From Membranipora membranacea (lineage: Eukaryota > Bryozoa > Gymnolaemata > Cheilostomatida > Membraniporidae), in NCBI GenBank assembly GCA_914767715.1, contig OU612073.1, positions 1,426,001-1,490,000 on the forward strand: 64,000 nucleotides of DNA, in the 5' to 3' direction. A model generated the notes under the pieces. That model was not told the DNA's origin and did no database searches. It saw only the letters and a program-made list of their open reading frames with translations. Position numbers and translations under genes: made by a program. Shown one piece after another: positions 11,801-23,300 of the stretch (positions within the stretch are counted from its first letter, which is position 1; every line of letters starts with the position of its first letter).

Positions 11801-13912
11801 TATAGATACTATAAACTAAAATGATAGTGAAATTGGTTGCAAAAAAGGTGCACTTTCAAACCTGGAGGAGTAAATAGCTGATTTAGCCCAGTAACATTCG
11901 AGTTGGCGGTCTGTAGCTCTTGGGTGACGTCCCTCTCTGTGCCTGATCTGTTCAGCTCATCAGCTAACTTCTCCAGTTCATCTAACATCTCCTGGGTCTT
12001 GACCAATGAGGACTTGAGTTTTGCCTCTCTGGTAGCCACCTGTGCTGTTTTAATTTCTGTCGCTTTTCTCAAAGCTTCAAGCTGAACAAAATCATACCAT
12101 CATTTTTTGTACTTTGACAATGTGATAATGAAATTTTATTCATTTTAACCACTCATCATTCTTTTGTGATCAGTTCCATCATCCATAAACATGAATATAA
12201 TATGCTTGACATATATGTTAATGTAATTGTTATGAAACGTTATTACATGACACCATTGCACCATACCCACAATGCAATGCCTTGGGTTTTCCGTATAAAT
12301 TATATCAATGAATTATGAATGTGAGTAGTGTTAAAAAAGTGAACCTTATTCCATCAATAACATTTTGCCCAACAGCGAAATAAAAACAATATATAGGGAC
12401 TTGATTTCTCAATATCGTGATGGTGAAATAAAACCAAGAAACCAATACTCCCAATATCTCTCTATGGATTTGTCTGAGTCATACATCTATGATTTGGAAA
12501 TGGGATACCGGGAAAACCAGTTAGCTATGCATCATACATAGTTAATTAAACGGATGTCCATATAGATTGCCGTCAGAAAGGAAAACTGCATCAAATACCT
12601 TTTTATTTGCTCTTTCTTCCACAGCAGCTATTTTTTCTGCTTTCAACTCTTGGATCTTTTCCTCCATCTTTTCCAAATTACGCTGTAGCTCGACTTGTTG
12701 ATGAGAACATGTGGCTATCTATAAGATAAGAAAATATCAAATTTCACAGCAATACATGTTTCTGGAATTTCGAACTGACACTTAGGGAGTGTGATAAAAA
12801 GTGTAATAAATTCATCACAGCAGATAAAGCTGCTCTATCATCTCTCTTCATCATAGGCAAACATTCTATGATAAGATAACATCGGATATGACTCCAAATA
12901 TGACCGAACTTGTCTTAACTAACACAAACATACTTTTTGTTCTGCAATTTTCAGAGCATTCCTGCTTTTCGACACTCCGAACCGGAGTTTTTTTCCAGCT
13001 TCTGTTTCATGATTTTCCTCAAGTTGTCGACTGTCATCTTGAAAAAAATATGATGTCAGTGTGATGGTATAATTGTATGAAAGTATGACTGAGTGTTACA
13101 AAATCCAACCTGAGTTCCGTATATTTTCATGTCATGAGAAAAAACTTAGTACCCATATCAGGTACATTTGATAGCGTGATCAAACTTGTTAGTTGAAGAA
13201 TAAGAACTCAAAATCGAGCTGGTTGTTCAGTGAAAATGTACATAATGTACAGAATGAAAGCGAATTCTTCTTCACACCTTTCCCTCTTTGACAACGTTAA
13301 TCATTACTTTAGAGACATACCATTATCAACTCCACCAGTGTTTGGCACAGTTTTAGGATTGGTGCCTGTTCTTTGTTTCGTGGCAGCTGTCTCCCATTCT
13401 CTGGTGTTTAATAGTGATGCCAGCTGTTTGGTGATCAAGCTCTCAGGAAGGCTGTCATAACCTCCATTTGGTACTAAATATTCCTGGTATAAATGAAATC
13501 ATAGTGAGCCTCATTCAAACTAGAAGGAGTGAGCAAAAGGCAGCGACAAGGGACAGATAAAGTCGTTGATATAGTTAGGAGTTTGATAAGCGATGATGAG
13601 ATAATGTATAATTACCACGTTAAAAATGGATGTAGGAATTCATATAGAGCATAAGCATGGAAAAGAGATATCATATCGCTGTGATGGCATCGTTACTATA
13701 AATCATCTACTACCAAGCTGGAAAAGTGATTGAAAACTTACGGCGTTGCAGATAGGACATCTGTATTTACTGTTCTCCACTGTCAGTTTGTTCAGACAGT
13801 CTACGCACAGAGTATGCTGGCAGGGAAGCTGTTTCTGATGATCTTTATTCTCATAACAGATTTTACATTCAGTCATAGCCTTCAGCTGAGCTTCTAGGGC
13901 ACCCAACGCCAT
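8863..13912 (-). CDS. RING / coiled-coil / Mind-bomb-type SH3-repeat protein, copy B (tandem paralogue)
   Basis: Eleven exons matching copy A one to one: 13912-13742, 13483-13321, 13037-12934, 12718-12599, 12081-11862, 11622-11489, 11104-10944, 10737-10605, 10253-10053, 9786-9690, 9122-8863. Exons 1, 4-10 have exactly the same length as in copy A and all phases are conserved. The product is about 587 residues. The RING (CKIC, PCQHTLC, CPIC), coiled coil and four SH3-like repeats are all retained, including every RING zinc ligand, so the copy appears functional. It differs from A by a C-terminal extension of about 25 residues: where A stops after MERQAEQ, B continues after MERHAEQ. Exon 9 differs from A at one base in 201, whereas other exons have clearly diverged. 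Head-to-tail orientation and shared structure mark a tandem duplication. Confidence 0.85.
9189..9483. repeat. Small inverted-repeat element enclosing a tRNA-like sequence
   Basis: The sequence near 9190-9215 (TTTCCATGT, TTTCGAGG) recurs as its reverse complement near 9458-9480 (CCTCGAAATTCACATGGAAA). A tRNA-like block sits between the arms. This looks like a short non-autonomous element, or a tRNA-derived element with palindromic ends. It lies in or near the exon 10-11 intron of RING gene B. Arm boundaries are approximate. Confidence 0.4.
9289..9360 (+). tRNA. Degenerate tRNA-like sequence (class II, Leu/Ser-like) with Pol III terminator
   Basis: An A-box-like TGGCTGAGCGGCTAGC and a B-box-like GGTTTCAAATCCC are spaced as in a tRNA gene. 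GCTGGCG at the 5' end can pair, with several wobbles, with TGTTGGC at the 3' end, and a run of seven T follows at 9363. A possible long variable arm (CTTCC/GGGAG) suggests the Leu or Ser class. The anticodon arm cannot be folded properly and the T stem has a mismatch, so this is more likely a tRNA pseudogene or the head of a SINE than a working tRNA. No anticodon is assigned. Confidence 0.4.
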
Positions 13913-14545
13913 CTTTAGTGAAAAGTGAATACAACTGAATTGAAGTCCGCATTAAATATACCAGCGAGATGCAATTCCTTCGTTTGCAAGCAGCTCAAGT
14001 AGTTTGACACTTTATTACAATTGTTGACTGCACACCTACCTTGTCCGTAGAAAGGCTGGTGAAGATATTCTGTTCCACAGCTTATTGCGGGTACGATTAA
14101 CTGAACCTTTGAGAACAATTTCTATGACTGTGCAGAATGCGGCAATAACTCACAATATACAATCGTCAAGGAAGTTAGCAGAAAAATCCCCTAGTGGAAA
14201 AATTCTAGAGTGAACCAGCTGTGTATTTGATCAATACTGAACTGAGGTGAACATTGACAATGACATACCGGAACAGCCCTTAACAACAACCTCAATACAT
14301 GCATTATGCTGACTCAGCAACATGAAAGCACCTATATGGGAATTTCCAGTTTCCTATCGTAGCAAATCAGTCAATACACTAGAGCATAGGCAATTGTGAG
14401 GAATTTGTTAATATATAGGCTATTGTTAATTGTTAATTGTTCCTGTCAAAACGCCTAGCGGGTGCGGGATTAGAAAACAGTTCATGCTGCATCCAGTAAA
14501 TGAGAGCGTGCATAATGAAATTATAGCATAGGTAGTTAGTCTCTA

Positions 14546-14709
14546 TAAGGGGACTTAGTAGTGTTTCATTTTCAATTTTGCGCACTGATGCTAAAAAACA
14601 AAATACAACTTGTTTTTTGTTTTGGAACAGAAAACAAAAAAACAAGCTGTATTTTGTTTTATAGCATCAGCGCGCAAAATTGAAAATCAAACGCTACTAA
14701 GTCCCCTTA
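14546..14709. mobile_element. Hairpin MITE, TIR TAAGGGGACTTAGTA, TA target duplication
   Basis: A 164-bp near-palindrome. The left half runs from TAAGGGGACTTAGTA through TTTTGCGCACTGATGCTAAA, and the right half is its reverse complement, ending TACTAAGTCCCCTTA. TA flanks both ends. TA duplication with terminal inverted repeats is typical of Tc1/mariner-type non-autonomous elements. It lies 131 bp from the larger element with the same ends. Confidence 0.75.
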
Positions 14710-14840
14710 TAAGTCTCAATACTGATTAAGAAATCTCTTTTTCTTAGCATGAAAAATATTCACTTCAATGCATAACCATTGTTATGCTAATTGATTCTTA
14801 GTATGTTTAATTTAGCTTCAGAAACAATACTGTTGCTGTA

Positions 14841-17617
14841 TAAGGGGACTTAGTATCGTTGTTTTTCATTATAGCGCACTGATGCTAAAATATAAAAAAC
14901 AACTTGTTTTTTGTTTATTGTTCCAAAACAACAAATCAAAATATGAAAATCGAGTCAATTTTTGTTTTTTGATTTTCTTATTGATGAAAACCGAAATATT
15001 GATATTAATCCTAATTTCATATTTCAACTTTGAATCACAGTAACAAAAATCAAACATTACAAAAATAGCCTTCGTTGTTATATTTCTCATGGGGATTTAC
15101 TGGGGTTTGCATTTCTTGCCGCTACCGGATGCTGCCGCCAAAAGCGGGATGTCCGCCTGAGGTTGGCAAGTTGAGATAATTTGTCAAGTCAAGTCAGCTG
15201 CTATGAGGGTTACTGTGTGGCTTGTCTGCATTGAGGGCCACACAATGTATGTTACAGTGCTGGGGTGAAGATGTGAGGTATTCGGCTTGGTGCTTTGTAG
15301 TGAATTTTGCTGATGCTGTTGGGCTGCCGCCTGGTGGCAGCCGCATGTTTGATGTCGATTGTACGTTAAGCTTGCTACATCTGGTGGGTGTGCTGCCGCT
15401 GGTGTGTTACAGATGGTGTGCTCAGTGTGCTGCCGATAGTGTGCAGTGTGTTTATTTTAGTTTATTTTTTCAACTGATATCATGGTATTGATAAAATTGA
15501 ATACTTACAATGTTGGGTCAAAAATGACTGAGAGCGGAGATCATTAAAATGAGTCATAAAAAAAGGAAAAAAGGATTTTGCACGTTTTTGGGACCTACAT
15601 AGTTTAGGTCTAAAAATAGTTTTGCAGCGAGATGACGTTCTACATTCATTTCTGATAATACAACTTTGTCCAGTGGCAGCCTACCAAAAATGTGGCTAGA
15701 TACGCAATTTCAGTTACAAAATTGGATGGATAGATTCTACGAGTGGATTCTAGGGTAGTTTTTGAGGCGGTCGCAATGGTGATGATGTAAATTACACAAA
15801 GTTGCACAATAGGCAGCTAATTGCCAAAAATGCTGCCAAAAATGGCCAAAATCACTGTTCTTTGGATATTTCAAAGCTCTGTCCTGTGCTCACCTTATGA
15901 GTTGGGCTACTCAAACTCTGCAATCAGATTTATACACACCTCGGTCAGTTTTTTGTATTATTTCATTGTGATATCTCAAATATTGAGTGAATGACCAACC
16001 TTATAAAAAGTGATAACACTGCAAAAAGGGAAAGTGATAAAAATAATGATGCATTGGTTCAAAACATCCAAAATCTGAAAGAGCATGTCATCATTAGTGG
16101 ATCTACAAGTTTACATGGGTTTGCTATCATAAGTGGCCGAGATGTGGCCAACAACGGATGCAATACCCCTTATATCACCTGTATATAACTATCAATAAAA
16201 TGACCCTATCTTTTTAATTTTGCAGTCGCCTCGAAAACTGACTTCGAATGTTCTTATCGATCTGATTATTTTATGGTGGTTTTGTATTTTTCCGCATTAC
16301 ATACCTTTTTGATGATACTTGAAGGAATTCAATTTTGCTTTACATGCTATATACACTTAGAAAGACAATTTTTATGATACTATAAAGGAAACCTTAAAAT
16401 ACGCACTATTTGAAAAACGACACACTCAGAGCATTAAACACTGGTGATATGCGAGGGGAGGGTCAATACAAAATCACCATAAGAAAATCAGATCAGTACT
16501 AACATTCGAAACCTGCTTTATTGAAAAAGTGGTTTTCGTTTCAATGATAGTTATACACAAGTGATATAAGGGGTATTGCAACCGTTGTTGGCCATAGCTC
16601 GACTTGTTAAGATAGCAGACCCATGTAAAGTTGTAGATCCACTAATTGTGACCAGCTCTTTCAGATTTTGCATAGTTTGAAACCATATCATCATTTTTTG
16701 ATCACCTTCCCTTTTAACGGCAGTGTTTTTGGCAATTAGCGACTTATTGTGCAACTTATCTATCCAAAATCGCAAACGGAAGTGATAAGTTTGGAGGAGG
16801 CTGCCACCAAACTAACTGAAAAGAGGGTGTGTTTGATCAGCAGCTATTTCTACAAAAGGCCTCTTGCTCTGTTAAAAAAAAATCATAATGAGGACAAATT
16901 CAAAAACTCCACCCTTTCTTCATAACATAGGTTTGGTAAAATGGTGATGTGCTTCCGCTGATGTGCTGTCGATTGTGAGTTAAGCATATATCTTCTGTTG
17001 GGTGTGCTGCCGCTCATTGGTGTGCAGCAGCACACTGAGCACACCATCTGTAACACATCAGTGGCAGCACACCCACCGGAGGTAGCAAGCTTAGCGTACA
17101 ATCGACATCAAACAAGCGGCAGCCACCAGGCGGCAGCCCAACAGCATCAGCAAAATTCACTACAAAGCACCTGCACCGAATACCTTTAATCCCAAGCACT
17201 GTAACATACATTTTGTGGACCTCAATGCAGACAAGCCACACAGTAGCCCCTCATAGCAGCTGACTTGACTTGACAAATTATCCCAGCGTGCCAACCTCAG
17301 GCAGACATCCCGTTTTTGGCGGCAGCATCCGGTAGCAGCAAGAAATGCAAACCCCAGTAAATCCCCATGAGAAAGATAACAACAAAGGCTATTTTTGTAA
17401 TGTTTGATTTTTGTTACTGTGATTCAAAGTTGAAATATGAAATTAGGATTAATATCAATATTTCGGTTTTCATCAATAAGAAAATCAAAAAACAAAAATT
17501 GACTCGATTTTCATGTTTTGATTTGTTGTTTTGGAACAATAAACGAAAAACAAGTTGTTTTTTATATTTTAGCATCAGTGCGCTATAATGAAAAACAAAC
17601 GATACTAAGTCCCCTTA
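14841..17617. mobile_element. Giant foldback element (about 2.8 kb) with the same ends as the neighbouring MITE
   Basis: The ends are TAAGGGGACTTAGTATCG and its reverse complement, flanked by TA. The inverted repeat is not confined to the ends: sequence at 14841-15440 matches the reverse complement of 17010-17617, the blocks near 15991-16190 and 16551-16775 match in inverted orientation, and 16255-16290 matches about 16465-16497. The whole element is therefore an imperfect hairpin with arms of over 1.1 kb around a centre near 16.3-16.45 kb. Short reading frames in the arms are mirror copies of one another, and no intact transposase was recognised. It probably moves in trans, if at all. Confidence 0.75.
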
Positions 17618-20318
17618 TATTGCTGTTGGTGTGCTTAGAGAAGTTTATGTGTTCGGGGCTCTGAATCAAGGGGAACAGATTGTGATATTTTAGACATTAT
17701 TGCACCAACATTTAAACAAACCTTTCATGTCTTCAGTGTCAAGTTGAACACATTTGTTAACATCTAAACATTGTTGAAGGTTTTCTGATTGTGACAGGAG
17801 AGGTATATACCCGAGGGTGCTGGGGGATGGCCTTGTCAGGCAGCTAAGAGAAAGTAGCCGTTTGACAAATCAATTTAGCCAAAAAGTCTGGGTGTTTCCC
17901 TGATCAAAGCCAGCATTTGACGGTTATGACGATGAAAAGGAAAGGTATGTCAATGGTAACCGCCTGGATTATCGCCTCATTGTGAGGTTTATCTCTGAAT
18001 GTAGCGTCATAGCTGAGCCTCACATATCCTTAAGTTGTTGTGAGTCATTTGTCATTATCCGATACCATAGAGTAAGTCCTTTAAGGTCTCCACCCCCAAA
18101 GCTAGAGGATTTGTGGGTCAAATAGACAGAGGTTGTCCTCAACACTGTTACCTAGTTTACCGAAGTAACTGCACAACTGGCCCATTGGTCATTACATGGC
18201 TATGTTATGATGTGCATGATATAATCTTAAAGCTTTTTATAAAGCTAGTCTCATTAATTGGAGTAATCCACATAATTATTGCGAACGCCCAAGATTTATA
18301 ACATAGGTCTGCTTTTAAAGAAAATCAGAGGTTCCTTCGGCTGAGTAAAAATGGGCAACCATTGCATGAAAAACACAAATTACTAATGATATCAATAAAA
18401 ATATATTCTGTTAGAAGGTGTTTGTGTCTCTTTTTTGTCACAACAAGTTGAAAAAATAATTAGTTCAGAATAAGATCAACCTTATGAAGAAGCAGTTTTG
18501 ACGTTGTACATATAGTTTGGTCAGCAGCCAATACTGCAGGGTGTGTAACCTTGTGTTGAATCCACAAAGATAGAGTATATAATAACTCTATGGTTGAATC
18601 TCACACTAGCAGACAAATATAGGAAAAGGATGTAAAGGTTATCTAGGTTATTGCACATGCTCAAACGGTAAACTTGTGGCATTTTCCAACTCTTTCAGGC
18701 TTTAAGTTTTTTGTCTTGCTACAATACAGGATCGGATTGAAAGTAGGTTTACATAAATTTTGAGGTATTAATTAGGAGGTTTTAACAAGTTTGCATAGCA
18801 TACGACCTCTGCAATGACCTGCCAAAAAGTGGTTTTCCCCATTTGAAACTTCTGTTTACATTTTATGAGTATCGTTATTTTATAACACTGGCGAGAGGTG
18901 CTGGTGTATGGTCTATTCAAATAAAATCATCAGGGCAGCTTTCATGTGAGAAGGAAGTATGTTTTTGTCTCCATTTATTCGGCTTTGAGCCCTTTCCGCT
19001 TCGCTCACAGGCCGCAGCAGAACCACTTTGTATATTTCATACATGCTGTGTACTCATAGACTTAATAATTTGTTAATATTGAGTCTATACTATGTGGTGT
19101 GTGAAATTCTCAGCAAAACCGAAACATATACTAGAACAGCCAAGTCCAAGCTCAGGCAAATCGATCCAAAAAGCTCATTTTGCTTGGAAATTCCACAAGG
19201 TGTTCGTCATTGTCCTAAATATTCTTCTGTCACATCTGAAATTTCAGTTATCGCACATTGAGTATTCAGTCGTTGCTATGTTGCAGTAACTGGGAAATTC
19301 CCCATTACCTGTAAATCTGTGGTCATGCAAAAGACAGGTCAAAACTGGTGCTCTCTGTATAAAAGTGGCCATCCGGAGCAGCCTGCATGTACTAGAATAT
19401 ACATCTGATCAATCAATGGCACAAAATGAAAAACTAAAAATGTAGGCAGATTTATTTCGCTATGAGTTAATAAGTGAGATGCACAGAGTTGATATTTTTT
19501 ATCAGGTAGATTGGTCCAGTAAAATAGTTCATTTACCAAGAAATATTGAATTCACCTTACAATAAATCAATCTCAAACCTCTGTGGATATCAATACTGAA
19601 ACTATTATTCCTTCTCTTGGCGAAAAACTATACAGACCAATGAAGGGTTGAAGAATATGATGGTTTTCAATTTATAACGTAGCATAGAGATATATTGTTG
19701 GTGGAACCATCGCAGTGCAAAGTATTGGCAACGTAAGGTTATGGAGGTTAGACAAAAAAGCACCCTCTATGGATTTGGAGGCATGTTCCTACCATTTAAC
19801 AAAAACAACTTTCTCATTGTCCACAGCAAGAATCTTGCCTATTATGTGTACGAAATCCGTAAGAAGTAGTTAGGAAGTAGTTAATTGTTTGGATTTTATA
19901 CAAGATGTTTTATTGTGTTTGAGCAATATATGAAAAGAAACCCTGATATGTACTCAGGACTGGTATCAGGAATATCAATAAGTAGAAAAGAATTATGTTC
20001 TAAAAAATAAAAAGTGAAAGAGATTCATATATTCCTTTAAATAATAAGATAGTTGCCAAGCCAATGACAAATAAAATATGATTGCAATTAATGTTTATAG
20101 TAATGAAAATTGGGTCCGGGTATGGTATTTCAAATACTCAGTAAAGTATGAAAAATGTTATTATTATTCTGCATATGAAAGCATTACATTTGAGCAAGAA
20201 AAGTGACTGAAAAAAGGAGATTGACATAAGAATGTTAAAATTAGCAATAAAATGCGATTGCGACAAATATTTCTGGTCAAACTATTTTGTGGTGATCGAA
20301 ACCATACAATACTGATTA
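17618..20318. other. Intergenic, 3' of the collagen gene; no gene seen
   Basis: About 2.7 kb without a convincing exon on either strand; the short open frames have no splice context. A minus-strand AATAAA at 19909-19914, about 400 bp beyond the collagen stop codon, is a candidate polyadenylation signal for that gene. Confidence 0.45.
19909..19914 (-). terminator. Candidate polyadenylation signal of the collagen gene
   Basis: AATAAA on the minus strand about 405 bp downstream of the collagen stop codon. It was assigned by position only; in AT-rich DNA the hexamer is common. Confidence 0.3.
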
Positions 20319-23300
20319 TTAAAAACCTTGATAACCACCTCCTGCTGAGGCAGCACCAACAGCGAGGATACGAATAGGGCCTGTAGCACCAACTATTCCT
20401 TGTAAACCTTGAGCTCCTCTGAGACCGGTTGGGCCTTGCTGTCCTGGTTGTCCAGCTTGTCCTGGTTGTCCAGCTTGTCCTGGTTGACCATCAAATCCTG
20501 GAGAGCCTGGTTGTCCTGGTTGTCCATCATTACCTGGTTGACCTGGTGATCCGGCTTGTCCTGGTTGACCATCAAATCCTGGTGAGCCTGGTTGTCCTGG
20601 CTGTCCAGCAGATCCTGGCTGTCCAGCTTGTCCTGGCTGTCCATCAAATCCTGGTGATCCTGGTTGTCCAGCAGCTCCTGGTTGTCCTACACCTGGTGCT
20701 CCATCATTACCGGGTTGTCCTGGTGCCCCTGGTTGTCCATCATTACCTGGTTGACCTGGTGATCCAGCCTGTCCTGGTTGACCATCAAATCCTGGTGAGC
20801 CTGGTTGTCCTGGCTCTCCTGAAGATCCAGGTTGTCCAGCTTGTCCTGGCTGTCCATCAAATCCTGGTAATCCTGGTTGTCCGGCAGCTCCTGGTTGTCC
20901 TACACCTGGTGCTCCATCATTACCGCGTTGACCTGGTGCTCCTGGCTGTCCATCATTACCTGGTTGTCCAGCTTGTCCTGGTTGACCATCAGATCCTGGT
21001 GAGCCTGGTTGTCCTGGTTGTCCTGGCTGTCCTGCAGCTCCTGGTTGTCCACTGGATCCTGGTTGTCCAGCTTGTCCTGGTGATCCAGCTTGTCCTGGTT
21101 GACCATCAAATCCTGGTGAGCCTGGTTGTCCTGGCTGTCCTGCAGATCCTGGTTGTCCAGCTTGTCCTGGCTCTCCATCAAATCCTGGTGATCCTGGTTG
21201 TCCAGCAGCTCCTGGTTGTCCTACACCTGGTGCTCCATCATTACCGCGTTGTCCTGGTGCCCCTGGTTGTCCATCATTACCTGGTTGACCTGGTGATCCA
21301 GCCTGTCCTGGTTGACCATCAAATCCTGGTGAGCCTGGTTGTCCTGGCTGTCCAGCAGATCCTGGCTGTCCAGCTTGTCCTGGCTGTCCATCAAATCCTG
21401 GTGATCCTGGTTGTCCAGCAGCTCCTGGTTGTCCTACACCTGGTGCTCCATCATTACCGCGTTGACCTGGTGCTCCTGGCTGTCCATCATTACCTGGTTG
21501 TCCAGCTTGCCCAGGCTGTCCATCAAATCCTGGTGCGCCTGGTTGTCCTGGCTGTCCTGCAGCTCCTGGTTGTCCACTGGATCCTGGTTGTCCAGCTTGT
21601 CCTGGTGATCCAGCTTGTCCTGGTTGACCATCAAATCCTGGTGAGCCTGGTTGTCCTGGCTGTCCAGCAGATCCTGGCTGTCCAGCTTGTCCTGGCTGTC
21701 CATCAAATCCTGGTGATCCTGGTTGTCCAGCAGCTCCTGGTTGTCCTACACCTGGTGCTCCATCATTACCGCGTTGTCCTGGTGCTCCTGGCTGTCCATC
21801 ATTTCCTGGTTGACCTGGTGATCCAGCTTGTCCTGGTTGTCCAGCTTGTCCTGGTTGACCATCAAATCCACGGGAGCCTGGTTGTCCTGGCTGTCCATCA
21901 TTACCTGGTTGACCTGGTGATCCGGCTTGTCCTGGTTGACCATCAAATCCTGGTGAGCCTGGTTGTCCTGGCTGTCCTGCAGATCCTGGTTGTCCAGCTT
22001 GTCCTGGTTGACCATCGAACCCTGGTGAGCCTGGTTGTCCTGGCTGTCCATCAAATCCTGGTGATCCTGGCTGTCCAGCAGCTCCAGGTTGTCCTACACC
22101 TGGTGCTCCATCATTACCGCGTTGACCTGGTGCTCCTGGTTGTCCATCATTACCTGGTTGACCTGGTGTTCCAGGTTGTCCAGCTTGCCCTGGTTGACCA
22201 TCAAATCCTGGTGAGCCTGGTTGACCTGGCTGTCCTGCAGCTCCTGGCTGTCCACTGGATCCTGGTGATCCAGCCTGTCCTGGTTGACCATCAAATCCTG
22301 GAGAGCCTGGTTGTCCTGGCTGTCCATCATTACCTGGTTGACCTGGTGATCCAGCTTGTCCTGGTTGACCATCGAATCCTGGTGAGCCTGGTTGTCCACT
22401 GGATCCTGGTTGTCCAGCTTGTCCTGGTTGTCCAGCTTGACCTGGTTGACCATCAAATCCTGGTGAGCCTGGTTGTCCTGGCTGTCCATCATTACCTGGT
22501 TGGCCTGGTAATCCAGCCAGTCCTGGTTGACCATCAAATCCTGGTGATCCTGGTTGTCCGGCAGCTCCTGGTTGTCCTATACCTGGTGCTCCATCATTAC
22601 CGCGCTGACCTGGTGCTCCTGGTTGTCCATCATTACCTGGTTGACCTGGTGTTCCAGGTTGTCCAGCTTGCCCTGGTTGACCATCAAATCCTGGTGAGCC
22701 TGGTTGACCTGGCTGTCCTGCAGCTCCTGGTTGTCCACTGGATCCTTGTGATCCAGCCTGTCCTGGTTGACCATCAAATCCTGGAGAGCCTGGTTGTCCT
22801 GGCTGTCCATCATTACCTGGTTGACCTGGTGATCCAGCTTGTCCTGGTTGACCATCGAATCCTGGTGAGCCTGGTTGTCCACTGGATCCTGGTTGTCCAG
22901 CTTGTCCTGGCTGACCATCAAAGCCTGGTGATCCTGGTTGTCCTGGCTGCCCAGCATTACCTGGTTGACCTGGTGATCCAGCTTGTCCTGGTTGTCCATC
23001 AAATCCTGGTGAGCCTGGTTGTCCAGCAGCTCCTGGTTGTCCTACACCTGGTGCTCCATCATTACCGCGTTGACCTGGTGCTCCTGGCTGTCCATCATTA
23101 CCTGGTTGTCCAGCTTGCCCAGGCTGTCCATCAAATCCTGGTGCGCCTGGTTGTCCAGGCTGTCCTGCAGATCCTGGTTGTCCAGGTTGTCCTGGTTGAC
23201 CATCAAATCCTGGTGAGCCTGGTTGACCTGGCTGTCCTGCAGCTCCTGGTTGTCCACTGGATCCTTGTGATCCAGCTTGTCCTGGCTGACCATCAAAGCC

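Noticed and set aside
15222-17588. Frames in the foldback element as separate genes
   Set aside because: Each has a mirror copy in the other arm, so they are parts of the repeat, not independent genes.
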